A stretch of DNA of 64,000 bases from Roseivivax sp. THAF197b (GCF_009363255.1 NZ_CP045318.1:3151501-3215500), one strand, 5' to 3'; counted from the first letter of the stretch, positions 53,749-62,985 are shown. The notes: generated by a model from the letters alone, not told the origin. A program made the numbers and translations.

Positions 53749-54369
53749 TCAGTTCTGTGCGTAGAATTCGATGACGAGGTTCGGCTCCATCTGGACGGCG
53801 AAGGGCACGTCCGACAGGCCGGGCTGGCGCACGAAGGTCGCCTTCATCTTGGAGTGATCGACCTCGATGTAATCGGGCACGTCACGCTCGGGCAACTGCG
53901 ATGCTTCGATCACGGAAGCGAGCTGCTTGGACTTTTCACGGACCTCGATCACGTCGCCTTCCTTCACGCGGTAGGAGGGGATGTTGACCTTCTTGCCGTT
54001 CACCGTGACGTGGCCATGGTTCACGAACTGGCGCGCGGCAAACACGGTTGCGACGAACTTCGCGCGGTAGACGACCGCGTCGAGGCGGCGCTCCAGCAGG
54101 CCGATCAGCAGCTCACCGGTGTCGCCCTTCTGGCGCTCTGCATCGGCGAAGATGCGGCGGAATTGCTTCTCGGTCAGGTCGCCGTAATGGCCCTTCAGCT
54201 TCTGCTTGGCGCGCAGCTGCAGACCGAAATCCGAGATTTTGCCCTTGCGGCGCTGGCCGTGCTGGCCGGGGCCGTATTCACGGCGGTTGACCGGGGATTT
54301 CGGACGACCCCAGATGTTTTCGCCCATCCGGCGGTCGATCTTGTACTTGGCAGAGGTGCGTTTGGTCAC
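53749..54369 (-). CDS. rpsD: 30S ribosomal protein S4
   Basis: A 206-residue S4, which initiates 30S assembly on 16S rRNA. It shows the N-terminal [20 protein letters not shown], the zinc-less alphaproteobacterial form, and the S4 RNA-binding domain with [12 protein letters not shown] and [20 protein letters not shown]. The ATG follows GGAGAT on the minus strand. It stands alone here rather than in the alpha operon, which is normal for this order. Confidence 0.98.
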   Translation of the reverse strand: MTKRTSAKYKIDRRMGENIWGRPKSPVNRREYGPGQHGQRRKGKISDFGLQLRAKQKLKGHYGDLTEKQFRRIFADAERQKGDTGELLIGLLERRLDAVVYRAKFVATVFAARQFVNHGHVTVNGKKVNIPSYRVKEGDVIEVREKSKQLASVIEASQLPERDVPDYIEVDHSKMKATFVRQPGLSDVPFAVQMEPNLVIEFYAQN

Positions 54370-54666
54370 CGTCTGATCTCCTTCGTTCTGGCGCAGCCCC
54401 TTCGGTGGTCTCCGGGACGGCTATGAAGGGCGTTGTCCTCTGGGCCATATGTCCGGTTTCCCGAAGCCCTGACAGGCATCCCCTTGCGGGGGCCACCAAC
54501 ACCAATGAAGGCGCGCTTATATCCGCGGCCCGATCACTGTCAATAGCGCCCGCATCCACATGGGTATTTGAGGCAAATGCGACGGGTCTTTGCGGAAGCC
54601 GTTAGGAATTTCGAAAGGCCCGCCAGGCGTAATGCTCGGACCTCGAATGTCAGGTTGGGAAAGGCC

Positions 54667-55485
54667 ATGGTCAGCGGGCTCGATATCAGCGTGCCGAAGA
54701 ACGCACTCGATTTTGCCGTGCGCGAACTGGATCGCGACACGCCGCGGATCGTGGCGCAGGCCGTGCGGGCGCGCAACGTCAACCTCGCCTTCCAGCCGGT
54801 GGTGCATGGCACGGCCCATGATCATGTCGCCTTCTACGAAGGTCTGGCGCGCGTGCTGGATCCTGCGGGCCGAATCGTTCCCGCCCGCGATTTCATCGCC
54901 GATATCGAGGAAGAAGAGACAGGCCGCCTGCTGGATTGCGTAGCCCTCAGCAAGGGCCTCGGCATCTTGTCGCGCAACCCCGATATCCGGCTCTCGCTCA
55001 ATCTCTCGGCGCGGTCCATCGGCTACCGGAAATACGGCAAGATCCTTGATCAGGCGCTGTCAGGCGACCCCACGATCGCGGAACGCCTGATCCTCGAAGT
55101 GACGGAGCCATCCGCGATGCGCGTGCCCGAGCTCGTCAGCGACTTCATGAAACGCTACGGCCCGCAGGGGGTCAGCTTCGCGCTCGACAATTTCGGCGCG
55201 GGGTCGACGAATCTGCGCGTGCTCAGCCGGTTCACCTTCGACATCCTCAAGATCGACGGCCGTTTATCGCGCGGCGCCGCGCAGGACGCGGATATGCAGG
55301 TGTTGATGCGGGCGATTCTGGCCATGGCGCGCGAATTCGACGTCTTCACCATCGCCGAAAGCATCGAAAGCCGCGAAGATGCGGACTTCATGTCGGATAT
55401 CGGCGTGGATTGCCTGCAGGGCTTCTATTTCGCGGCCCCCAGCCTCGATCCGCCCTGGCGCCGAATGGAGGCGAAAACCGCCTGA
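54667..55485 (+). CDS. EAL-domain protein with an altered active-site loop
   Basis: A 272-residue stand-alone EAL domain, the fold of cyclic-di-GMP phosphodiesterases. Canonical residues mostly persist: E in FYEGLARV, N in LNLSARS, E in LEVTE, K in LKIDGRL, E in IAESIES, Q in LQGFYFAAP. The usual DDFGTG metal/dimer loop reads LDNFGAG here: the second aspartate is Asn. So activity may be reduced or lost and the protein may be a c-di-GMP receptor. The start at ATG 54667 has GGGAAAGG upstream. Adjacent genes (rpsD, phaA) do not inform its job. Confidence 0.85.
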   Translation: MVSGLDISVPKNALDFAVRELDRDTPRIVAQAVRARNVNLAFQPVVHGTAHDHVAFYEGLARVLDPAGRIVPARDFIADIEEEETGRLLDCVALSKGLGILSRNPDIRLSLNLSARSIGYRKYGKILDQALSGDPTIAERLILEVTEPSAMRVPELVSDFMKRYGPQGVSFALDNFGAGSTNLRVLSRFTFDILKIDGRLSRGAAQDADMQVLMRAILAMAREFDVFTIAESIESREDADFMSDIGVDCLQGFYFAAPSLDPPWRRMEAKTA

Positions 55486-55670
55486 TCCTCCCGAAAGACC
55501 AGGCGACCCAATGGCCCGAACATGCGCTCCTCCTTGCCGGGCCGACCCGCATCTGACGTTACGTCTGTTGCTCACCTTCCCGTCATCCGATACCAACATG
55601 CCCAACGTGGCACGCGCCCGGGATGCATCCGCGCGCCTCGCGCCACATCGTGCAAGAGAGGAGATCTGGC

Positions 55671-56846
55671 ATGACCAATATCGTGATCGCATCGGCGGCC
55701 CGGACCGCTGTCGGAAGCTTTACCGGCTCTTTCGCCACCACCCCGGCCCATGACCTCGGTGCCGCCGTGCTCGAAGCGCTGGTGGAACGGGCAGGCATCG
55801 ACAAGTCGGAAGTCTCCGAGACCATCCTTGGTCAGGTGCTGACCGCCGCACAGGGCCAGAACCCCGCGCGCCAGGCGCATATCAATGCGGGCCTGCCGCA
55901 GGAAAGCGCCGCCTGGGGTATCAACCAGGTCTGCGGTTCCGGTCTTCGCGCGGTCGCCCTCGGTGCCCAGCACATCCAGCTTGGCGATGCCGACATCATC
56001 TGCGCGGGCGGTCAGGAAAGCATGTCGCTCTCCACCCATGCCGCGCATCTGCGCGCCGGTCACAAGATGGGTGACGTGAAATACATCGACACGATGATCC
56101 GTGACGGCCTTTGGGACGCCTTCAACGGCTACCACATGGGCCAGACCGCCGAGAACGTCGCCGAGAAGTGGCAGATCAGCCGCGACCAGCAGGACGAATT
56201 CGCGCTTGCCTCCCAGAACAAGGCCGAAGCGGCCCAGAAGGCGGGCAAGTTCGAGGACGAGGTCATCCCCTTCACCGTGAAGACCCGCAAGGGAGAGATC
56301 GTCGTCGACAAGGACGAATATATCCGCCACGGCGCGACGCTCGAGAACATGACAAAGCTGCGCCCGGCCTTCACCAAGGACGGATCGGTCACCGCGGGCA
56401 ATGCCTCGGGGCTCAATGACGGTGCCGCGGGCGCCCTCATCATGACGGCCGAGAATGCGGAGAAGCGCGGCATCGAGCCGCTCGCGCGGATCGTCTCCTA
56501 CGCAACGGCGGGTCTTGATCCGAAGATCATGGGCGTGGGCCCGATCTACGCGTCCCGCAAGGCGCTGGAGAAGGCAGGCTGGAAGCCCGAGGATCTCGAC
56601 CTCGTCGAAGCCAACGAAGCCTTCGCCGCACAGGCCTGCGCCGTGAACAAGGACATGGGCTGGGATCCGGAGATCGTGAACGTCAATGGCGGTGCCATTG
56701 CCATCGGTCACCCGATCGGTGCCTCCGGTGCCCGTATCCTCAACACGCTTCTGTTCGAGATGAAGCGCCGCGGTGCCAAGAAAGGCCTCGCCACGCTCTG
56801 CATCGGTGGCGGCATGGGCGTCGCCATGTGCCTCGAGCGCCCGTAA
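55671..56846 (+). CDS. phaA: acetyl-CoA acetyltransferase (beta-ketothiolase)
   Basis: A 391-residue thiolase that condenses two acetyl-CoA to acetoacetyl-CoA for PHB synthesis and for the ethylmalonyl-CoA pathway. The acylated cysteine is in [11 protein letters not shown] near residue 89; the other catalytic residues are in [11 protein letters not shown] (His) and [11 protein letters not shown] (Cys). The ATG at 55671 has a GAGAGGAG site upstream. phaB follows two genes later, with a patatin-like gene between. A terminator lies right after phaA. Confidence 0.96.
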   Translation: MTNIVIASAARTAVGSFTGSFATTPAHDLGAAVLEALVERAGIDKSEVSETILGQVLTAAQGQNPARQAHINAGLPQESAAWGINQVCGSGLRAVALGAQHIQLGDADIICAGGQESMSLSTHAAHLRAGHKMGDVKYIDTMIRDGLWDAFNGYHMGQTAENVAEKWQISRDQQDEFALASQNKAEAAQKAGKFEDEVIPFTVKTRKGEIVVDKDEYIRHGATLENMTKLRPAFTKDGSVTAGNASGLNDGAAGALIMTAENAEKRGIEPLARIVSYATAGLDPKIMGVGPIYASRKALEKAGWKPEDLDLVEANEAFAAQACAVNKDMGWDPEIVNVNGGAIAIGHPIGASGARILNTLLFEMKRRGAKKGLATLCIGGGMGVAMCLERP

Positions 56847-56861
56847 CAGGCACGCCACGGA

Positions 56862-56889
56862 AAAGGCGGGGCGCGTCCCCGCCTTTCTT
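56862..56889 (+). terminator. phaA terminator, abutting the patatin gene
   Basis: AAAGGCGGGG (56862-56871) pairs with CCCCGCCTTT (56877-56886), then CTTC. It ends three bases before the next ATG. Confidence 0.75.
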
Positions 56890-56891
56890 CC

Positions 56892-57740
56892 ATGCGACAG
56901 GTTCTCCCGCATAACCCCGATCAGCTTGTCTTTTCAGGCGGCGGTCTGCGCTGCTTCTGGCAGGGCGGCTTCATGACGACATTGACCAAGACCCGGCAGA
57001 TCGCGCCGAAGCGGCTGACCGGGGTGTCGGGCGGGGCGCTTGCGGGCGCGGCCTATCTTGCCGGACGCGAACAGAAACTGCTCGATGCTATGTGCGAGGC
57101 GTTCGAAGCGCAGGACAGCAATATCGACCTCATGCATGACGGCGACGAAGGCCTGACACCGCATCAGTCGATCTATTGCGAAGTCGTGGGCCAGGTCATC
57201 GACGACGACGCCGCCAAGACCATCGCGGACGGCCCGGCGTTCCAGATCCTGATCGCGCATCCGCCGAAAAGCGGCCTGCCGGTCCTGTCCGGCATAGCGA
57301 TGACACTGGCCTATGAGGCGGAACTGCACACGATCAACGCGCCGCATTTCGGCTGGGCCGAAAAGATGGGGCTCGACCATGCGCTGGTAGATGCAAACCA
57401 GGCGGCCCGAGACGGCAAGCTGCTCGACCTGATTTGTGCCGCGGCCGTCATCCCGCCGGTCTTCAAGCCACCGCATTGGGAAGGACGCCCGGTCGTCGAT
57501 GGCGGAATGGCCGATCAGGCCCCGATGCCGCAGCCCGACGAGGGCACGACGATGATCCTGCTCACGCGAAATTACCGGTCTCTGCCGGACACCGAGACCC
57601 GCTATTACCTGCACCCGAGCGAGGAAACCCCGGCGGACAAGATCGATTTCACCGATCCCGGCAAGCTCCGCGCCACCTGGGACCAAGGCGCGCGGGATGC
57701 GGAGGCGTTCCTGAGCGCGGACGCTCAGGGCACAAACTGA
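56892..57740 (+). CDS. patatin-like phospholipase-family protein
   Basis: A 282-residue patatin-fold hydrolase. The oxyanion-hole glycines are FSGGGLRCFWQGG at residues 14-26, the nucleophile elbow is LTGVSGGALAG with Ser near residue 46, and the catalytic Asp is in VVDGGMADQ. The catalytic Ser-Asp dyad is therefore intact. It lies between phaA and phaB, which are usually adjacent, suggesting a link to PHB or short-chain acyl turnover; lipid acyl hydrolase activity is the family-level alternative. The ATG directly follows the phaA terminator and has no clear ribosome-binding site. Confidence 0.85.
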   Translation: MRQVLPHNPDQLVFSGGGLRCFWQGGFMTTLTKTRQIAPKRLTGVSGGALAGAAYLAGREQKLLDAMCEAFEAQDSNIDLMHDGDEGLTPHQSIYCEVVGQVIDDDAAKTIADGPAFQILIAHPPKSGLPVLSGIAMTLAYEAELHTINAPHFGWAEKMGLDHALVDANQAARDGKLLDLICAAAVIPPVFKPPHWEGRPVVDGGMADQAPMPQPDEGTTMILLTRNYRSLPDTETRYYLHPSEETPADKIDFTDPGKLRATWDQGARDAEAFLSADAQGTN

Positions 57741-57746
57741 CGAAAT

Positions 57747-57780
57747 ATCGTTGCGTTTTGCGATTTCAGATCGCAACGAT
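57747..57780. promoter_or_regulatory. 9-bp inverted repeat before phaB
   Basis: ATCGTTGCG (57747-57755) and CGCAACGAT (57772-57780) are a perfect inverted repeat with a 16-base spacer, 35 bases before the phaB start. It may be an operator or a leader hairpin; there is no T run, so a terminator is unlikely. Confidence 0.5.
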
Positions 57781-57815
57781 GGAACCCAAGTAACTAACTC
57801 AAGGAGGAGAAGACC

Positions 57816-58538
57816 ATGGCACGTGTAGCACTCGTCACCGGCGGAAGCCGCGGAATCGGCGCCGCGATTTCGAAAGAGCTGAAATCCCAGGGCTACGAGG
57901 TCGCCGCGACCTATGCCGGCAATGACGAAAAGGCCAAGGCCTTCAGCGACGAGACCGGCATCAAGACCTACAAGTGGAACGTGGGCGATTACGAAAGCTC
58001 CAAGGAGGGTCTCGCGCAGGTCGAGGCCGATCTCGGCCCGATCGACGTCGTGGTGGCCAATGCCGGCATCACCCGCGACGCCCCCTTCCACAAGATGACG
58101 CCCCAGCAATGGCAGGAGGTTATCGACACCAACCTCACCGGCGTCTTCAACACGGTCCACCCGATCTGGCCCGGCATGCGCGAGCGGGGCTTCGGCCGGA
58201 TCATCGTGATCTCGTCGATCAATGGGCAGAAGGGCCAGTTTGCCCAGGTGAACTACGCTGCGACCAAGGCGGGTGATCTCGGCATCATCAAGTCGCTGGC
58301 GCAGGAGGGGGCCGGCAAGGGCATCACCGCCAACGCGGTCTGCCCGGGCTACATCGCGACCGAAATGGTCATGGCCGTGCCGGAGAAGGTACGCGATGCG
58401 ATCGTCAGCCAGATCCCCGCAGGTCGCCTGGGCGAGCCCGAGGAAATCGCGCGCTGCGTGGCGTTCCTCGCCTCCGACGATGCGCAATTCATCAACGGCT
58501 CGACGATTTCGGCCAATGGCGGTCAGTATTTCGCCTGA
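57816..58538 (+). CDS. phaB: acetoacetyl-CoA reductase
   Basis: A 240-residue short-chain dehydrogenase that reduces acetoacetyl-CoA to (R)-3-hydroxybutyryl-CoA with NADPH. The cofactor motif is VTGGSRGIGAAIS, the active-site set is ISSINGQKG (Ser) with VNYAATKAG (Tyr-x3-Lys), and NAGITRD follows the family. Length and motifs fit PhaB. A strong AAGGAGGAG site precedes the ATG. An inverted repeat lies in its leader, and a long GC hairpin terminates it. Confidence 0.96.
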   Translation: MARVALVTGGSRGIGAAISKELKSQGYEVAATYAGNDEKAKAFSDETGIKTYKWNVGDYESSKEGLAQVEADLGPIDVVVANAGITRDAPFHKMTPQQWQEVIDTNLTGVFNTVHPIWPGMRERGFGRIIVISSINGQKGQFAQVNYAATKAGDLGIIKSLAQEGAGKGITANAVCPGYIATEMVMAVPEKVRDAIVSQIPAGRLGEPEEIARCVAFLASDDAQFINGSTISANGGQYFA

Positions 58539-58576
58539 TCGTCCGAACCACACGCGATGACGCCCGCAAGGGCGGA

Positions 58577-58612
58577 AGAGCCCCGGCCCCGCGCCGGGGC
58601 TCTTTGCGTTTT
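58577..58612 (+). terminator. phaB terminator
   Basis: AGAGCCCCGGC (58577-58587) pairs with GCCGGGGCTCT (58593-58603), a perfect 11-bp stem, followed by a T-rich TTGCGTTTTT run. Confidence 0.8.
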
Positions 58613-58695
58613 TGCACATAAACGGCGCGCAGCATCGCATAGACGCACCAGACACGTTCCATATATGTCTCCCAACGCAAGTAGGAGGCTTCGCC

Positions 58696-59628
58696 ATGAT
58701 TTCCGAGATTTCAGGTCTGCACCATGTCACATCGCTGGCCTCGGACGCCCAGACCAACAACGACTTCTTCACCAAGACGCTTGGTCTGCGCCGGGTCAAG
58801 AAAACCGTGAATTTCGACGCGCCGGAGGTCTATCACCTCTATTACGGCGACGAGACGGGCACCCCCGGCACGGTCATGACCTATTTTCCCTTCCCCAATG
58901 CCCGGCGGGGCCGCGCGGGCACGGGCGAGGTCGGCACCACCGTCTTTTCCGTTCCGAAAGGCGCCCTGCCCTATTGGGAAGACCGGCTCGCGACCTTCGA
59001 CACACCCGGCCTGTCCCGCGACAGCCGCTTCGGCGAGGAACGCCTGCGCTTCGCCGGTCCCGATGGCGACGGCTTCGCCCTGACGGAGGTCGAAAGCGAC
59101 AGCCGCGCGCCCTGGACCGCGGGCGGCGTGCCCGAAGATGTCGCCATTCGCGGCTTCCATTCCACCGACATGCGCTTGCGTGACGATGCCGCCACGGCGG
59201 AGCTTCTGCGTTTCATGGGCTACGAGGAGATGGACCGCACAGGCGCGATCACCCGTTTTCACATCCCCGGTGGCAATGACGCGAATATCATCGACCTCAC
59301 CCGCATCGACGCGCCCTTCGGCGATCAGGGGGCTGGCTCCGTGCATCACGTGGCCTTCGCGGTCGAGGATCGCGCGGCCCAGCTCGCGGTGCGGCGCGCG
59401 CTCTCGGATACCGGCTATCAGGTCACCCCTGTGATCGACCGCGACTATTTCTACGCGATCTATTTCCGCACGCCCGGCGGGGTCCTGTTCGAGATTGCCA
59501 CGAACGAGCCCGGTTTTGATCGCGATGAGGATACCGCGCATCTGGGCCAGGCGCTCAAGCTGCCCAGTCAGCACGAGCCGCTGCGCGAGGTCTTGGAAAG
59601 CCGCTACCTGGCGCCGATCCATGACTGA
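58696..59628 (+). CDS. two-module VOC ring-cleaving dioxygenase-like protein (MhqO-type)
   Basis: A 310-residue protein with two VOC modules. Module 1 begins ISGLHHVTSLASDAQTNNDF (metal His) and module 2 contains AGSVHHVAFAVEDRAAQLAV near residue 215, with a final glutamate in GGVLFEIATNEPG. The architecture and sequence match MhqO/LinE-like enzymes that open hydroquinone rings. The next gene, an esterase, overlaps it by 8 bases, as in the mhqO/mhqD quinone-resistance genes of Firmicutes. ATG 58696 follows GGAGG. Confidence 0.88.
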   Translation: MISEISGLHHVTSLASDAQTNNDFFTKTLGLRRVKKTVNFDAPEVYHLYYGDETGTPGTVMTYFPFPNARRGRAGTGEVGTTVFSVPKGALPYWEDRLATFDTPGLSRDSRFGEERLRFAGPDGDGFALTEVESDSRAPWTAGGVPEDVAIRGFHSTDMRLRDDAATAELLRFMGYEEMDRTGAITRFHIPGGNDANIIDLTRIDAPFGDQGAGSVHHVAFAVEDRAAQLAVRRALSDTGYQVTPVIDRDYFYAIYFRTPGGVLFEIATNEPGFDRDEDTAHLGQALKLPSQHEPLREVLESRYLAPIHD

Positions 59629-60232
59629 GGCAGGCTATATCTACGCCGAAACGAAGGGGAAGACCGGCGCGCCGCTGGTCTTCACCTTTCATGGCACAGG
59701 CGGCAATGAACACCAGTTCCACCGCTTCGCAGGCGATCTGATCCCTGACGCTCATGTGATCTCGCCCCGTGGGGATGTCTCGGAGATGGGCGCCTTGCGC
59801 TATTTCAAGCGCACGGGCGAAGGCGTCTACGACATGGAGGATCTGGCCCGACGGCAGGCCGCCATGGCGGAATTCGTCGGTGCGCATAAAGCGCGGATCG
59901 GAGCGGAGCGTGTCATTGCGCTTGGCTATTCCAACGGCGCCAATATCGCGGCTGCCGTGGCGATGGCCCATCCGGATCTCTTCACCGACCTGGCACTCCT
60001 GCATCCGCTGATACCGTGGACGCCGGAACCGCAGCCCGGCCTCGCCCGGACGCGCATCCTGATCTCCGCCGGAGAACGGGATCCGATCTGCCCGGCCCCC
60101 GCAACCAAGGCCCTGATCGACTATTTTATGGACCAAGGCAGCGACGTCACCGCAGCCTGGCACCCCGGAGGGCACGAGATACGGGAGAGTGAAGTGGGGG
60201 CGCTGACCGCGCTCTTCGCGCCTTCGGACTGA
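59621..60232 (+). CDS. alpha/beta hydrolase (phospholipase/carboxylesterase, MhqD-like)
   Basis: A 203-residue serine esterase. The nucleophile elbow is ALGYSNGANIAAA (Ser near residue 106), the oxyanion part is TFHGTGGNEHQFH, and the Asp and His of the triad lie in SAGERDPICPA and HPGGHEIRES. It starts within the VOC gene (8-base overlap), so the products are made together. Together they look like a quinone/aromatic detoxification pair. Confidence 0.87.
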   Translation: MTEAGYIYAETKGKTGAPLVFTFHGTGGNEHQFHRFAGDLIPDAHVISPRGDVSEMGALRYFKRTGEGVYDMEDLARRQAAMAEFVGAHKARIGAERVIALGYSNGANIAAAVAMAHPDLFTDLALLHPLIPWTPEPQPGLARTRILISAGERDPICPAPATKALIDYFMDQGSDVTAAWHPGGHEIRESEVGALTALFAPSD

Positions 60233-60480
60233 TCCCGACGCGGACCGGGAGGCGGCACTTGAACTATGCGCTGTCTAATCGACAAGTCACAAGCGACCAC
60301 GGCGCATTTCCTGACCGGCCGTCATTTCGGGCGTGTTGGGATTTCGGGTGGTTTAGCCTTTGCGCCCCGGGACCGCATCGCAGGGCGAAAGTCGAGTGAA
60401 TCAGACCGAAAGATACCGGCCGAATCTCTCCGGGTTGGGCAACGGCATGGGGTCATGCCGGTGCCCGGTAACGCCTCGCG

Positions 60481-60657
60481 TCAGTGCATTGTCTCCGAGG
60501 ACAGCCGCGAGATTTCTTCCTTAAGCCGCAGTTTCTGCTTCTTCAATTCAGCCACCTGCAACCCGTCCATACTTGGGGATCGCTGGGCCTCCTCTACCTT
60601 GTCCGACAAAATGGCATGCTTCTTCTTCAGCTCCATCAAATGCGAACTTAGGCTCAT
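60481..60657 (-). CDS. DUF465/YdcH-family small protein
   Basis: A 58-residue helical protein: MSLSSHLMELKKKHAILSDK, then VEEAQRSPSMDGLQVAELKK, forming two amphipathic helices around a short turn, typical of DUF465. ATG 60657 has a perfect AAAGGAGG site. Function unknown across the family. It stands alone with 248 plus-side bases to the esterase gene that I find featureless. Confidence 0.85.
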   Translation of the reverse strand: MSLSSHLMELKKKHAILSDKVEEAQRSPSMDGLQVAELKKQKLRLKEEISRLSSETMH

Positions 60658-60764
60658 GGGGGACCTCCTTTGCTGTGTGAACCTTGAGTGGAGCATAGAC
60701 CGCATGCAAAGTCACGCTGCAGGCGCAAAACCCGCAAAGCATTTTCCCGCGAATTGGAATAAAA

Positions 60765-61550
60765 TTATGCGTCTGCCGCAAAGTGCAGCGGCGCACCGTT
60801 CCGCAGGATCGCCCGCACCGTGCCGGTATAATCCTCGCCATCGGCGATATGACGCGCGCCTGCATGCAGAATCAGCGGTGCGTGAAGCTGAAATCCCGCG
60901 CGCCCGCCCTTGCGCGCCCGCACCAGAACAAGCCGCGCCGAGCGGCCTGCGCGGGGGGCCAGTGGTTTCAGCTCCACCGATCCCAACCGGCCCTGCAGCG
61001 CCGACAGGATATCCGGCAGCCGTTCGGCCCGGTGGATCATGTGCAACTGCCCCATCGGCGCGAGGCGGCGCGCGGCGACCTTGATCCAGCTGGCCAGCGG
61101 CGTGACCTCGCCCATCGCGGCTTCGCGGCCTTCGTCCTGCGCGGCACTGCGCGCCCCGCGCCGGTAATAGGGCGGGTTGGCGAGAATGTGATCGAAGCGC
61201 TCCTGCCGTAGCTCTGCGGGCAGCGCCACGAGATCTGCCGTGATGATCCGCGCGGACACGCCATTGGCCTCGGCGTTGCGGGCGGCAAGGGCGGCATAGG
61301 CCTCCTGCCGCTCGATCCCGGTCAGGCAAAGCCCCGGCACACGTTCCGCAAGACAAAGAAGGGCGGCCCCGGCCCCGCATCCAAGCTCGAGCACCCTTTG
61401 CTCGGGCTGGGCCGTCACCGACGCCGCAAGCAGCACCGGATCGATGCCCGCCCGGTAGCCGTATAACGGCTGGGCCAGATGCACGCGCCCGCCGAGATAG
61501 GCATCGACGCTCAGCGCGTCCGCCGGGAAATGGCCGACCTCATCCCTCAA
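60765..61550 (-). CDS. tRNA1(Val)-type adenine-N6 methyltransferase-like protein
   Basis: A 261-residue Rossmann-fold methyltransferase. The SAM site is VLELGCGAGAALLCLAERV near residue 55, and the adenine-N6 motif IV is HILANPPYYRRGARS near 125, the NPPY form of TrmN6/YfiC. The last 60 residues close with QLHAPLILHAGARHIADG. The expected product is m6A37 in tRNA1(Val). Its start overlaps the DUF2007 gene by 11 bases. The exact substrate remains a family-level prediction. Confidence 0.85.
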   Translation of the reverse strand: MRDEVGHFPADALSVDAYLGGRVHLAQPLYGYRAGIDPVLLAASVTAQPEQRVLELGCGAGAALLCLAERVPGLCLTGIERQEAYAALAARNAEANGVSARIITADLVALPAELRQERFDHILANPPYYRRGARSAAQDEGREAAMGEVTPLASWIKVAARRLAPMGQLHMIHRAERLPDILSALQGRLGSVELKPLAPRAGRSARLVLVRARKGGRAGFQLHAPLILHAGARHIADGEDYTGTVRAILRNGAPLHFAADA

Positions 61551-61755
61551 ACTTGACGCCGTTTTCCCAAAGGACCGTCCGCGCGCGGGCCAGTTCGTCC
61601 GTGCGCACCATCAGGCGACGCGGCAATATGCCAATGCTGCCTTCGAGGATGCTCATATTTACGTCCAGCTCGAAGGATTCTATACCCTCGTCAGCAAGGA
61701 CGGCTCGAGCCAAAGGGATCAGCGTGATATCGTTGGTGCGCAATAACTCTTCCAT
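61540..61755 (-). CDS. DUF2007-family small protein
   Basis: A 71-residue protein (MEELLRTNDITLIPLARAVL) of the DUF2007 family, also called a signal-transducing protein domain. Residues 40-60 (GILPRRLMVRTDELARARTV) form the second conserved block. It is directly upstream of, and overlaps, the methyltransferase gene, and is divergent from the prenyl synthase gene. Function unknown. Confidence 0.85.
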   Translation of the reverse strand: MEELLRTNDITLIPLARAVLADEGIESFELDVNMSILEGSIGILPRRLMVRTDELARARTVLWENGVKFEG

Positions 61756-61810
61756 ATCCGCGATCTAACCCTTTGCGCTTTCGACTGTCGAGATGCGAGC
61801 TTGAGAGAGT

Positions 61811-62812
61811 ATGAGCCTGGACCACGCACAGCAAAAACCCCATGACCGTCTCGCCGAGGCGCTGAGCGGTGAAATGGACGCGGTCAACGCGCTGATCCGG
61901 ACGCGTATGGCGTCGGAGCACGCCCCGCGCATTCCCGAAGTCACCGCGCATCTCGTGGAGGCGGGCGGCAAGCGCCTGCGCCCGATGCTGACGCTCGCGG
62001 CGGCGAAACTCTGCGGCTATGACGGCCCCTATCACGTGCATCTCGCCGCAACCGTGGAATTCATCCACACCGCGACACTCCTGCATGACGACGTGGTGGA
62101 CGAAAGCGGTCAACGGCGCGGGCGGCCCACGGCGAACCTTCTGTGGGACAACAAGTCGAGCGTTCTGGTCGGCGACTACCTTTTCGCGCGGTCGTTCCAG
62201 TTGATGGTGGAGACGGGCAATCTGCGCGTCCTCGATATCCTGGCGAACGCCGCGGCGACCATCGCCGAGGGCGAGGTGCTGCAACTCTCGGCCGCGCAGG
62301 ATCTGCGCACCGACGAAGCGATCTACCTCAAGGTCGTGCGCGGCAAGACCGCCGCGCTTTTTTCGGCTGCAACCGAGGTGGGCGGCGTGATCGCGGGCGT
62401 AGACGAGGCGCAGGTGCAGGAGCTTTACGCCTATGGTGACGCGCTCGGCATCGCGTTTCAGATCGTCGATGACCTGCTCGATTACCAGGGCGACACCAAG
62501 GCCACGGGCAAGAATATCGGCGACGATTTCCGCGAGCGGAAGCTGACCCTGCCGGTGATCAAGGCGGTGGCGAAAGCCGACGAGAAAGAGCGCGCCTTCT
62601 GGAGCCGCGTGATCGAGAAGGGGCGGCAGGAAGAGGGCGATCTCGACCATGCGCTGACCCTGCTGGAACGTCATGGCACGCTGATCGAGACACGCGACGA
62701 AGCGCTCGGCTGGATTGCCAAGGCCAAGGCAGCGATGGCCACCCTGCCCCGGAGCGATCTGCGCGACATGCTGATCGACTTGGCAGATTACGTGGTGGCG
62801 CGGATCAACTGA
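61811..62812 (+). CDS. polyprenyl diphosphate synthase (ubiquinone side chain)
   Basis: A 333-residue trans-prenyltransferase. The first Asp-rich motif is LLHDDVVDESGQRRG near residue 95 and the second is IVDDLLDYQGD near 225; the substrate Lys/Arg region AGGKRLRPMLTLAA precedes them. The size and GKRLRP pattern fit octaprenyl- or decaprenyl-diphosphate synthases such as IspB/DdsA. Decaprenyl (UQ-10) is the usual product in this order. Chain length cannot be read with certainty. Confidence 0.93.
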   Translation: MSLDHAQQKPHDRLAEALSGEMDAVNALIRTRMASEHAPRIPEVTAHLVEAGGKRLRPMLTLAAAKLCGYDGPYHVHLAATVEFIHTATLLHDDVVDESGQRRGRPTANLLWDNKSSVLVGDYLFARSFQLMVETGNLRVLDILANAAATIAEGEVLQLSAAQDLRTDEAIYLKVVRGKTAALFSAATEVGGVIAGVDEAQVQELYAYGDALGIAFQIVDDLLDYQGDTKATGKNIGDDFRERKLTLPVIKAVAKADEKERAFWSRVIEKGRQEEGDLDHALTLLERHGTLIETRDEALGWIAKAKAAMATLPRSDLRDMLIDLADYVVARIN

Positions 62813-62950
62813 TCGCCGGTTTGTCTATTTGAAATCTTGAGCGGGTTGTGACGCGGCGCGTCGCAACGCCCTGGGCCGCCTGTGGTGAGGGCGGGAGCGA
62901 GGGGCCGGCCCCGCCGCTATTGTCCTTGGACCAATGGCGCACCCGGAAAA

Positions 62951-62985
62951 GCGAGGGGCCAGCCCCTCGCGCTCCCCGGAGGTAT
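62951..62985. repeat. short GC hairpin element CGAGGGGC...CCGGAGGTATTT
   Basis: GCGAGGGGC (62951-62959) and GCCCCTCGC (62962-62970) form a perfect 9-bp hairpin, followed by GCTCCCCGGAGGTATTTGTG. From memory, this composite recurs between genes in Rhodobacterales genomes; a second half-copy (GCGAGGGGCCGGCCCCGCCGC) lies at about 62897-62917. It is not a typical terminator since no T run follows. Confidence 0.4.
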
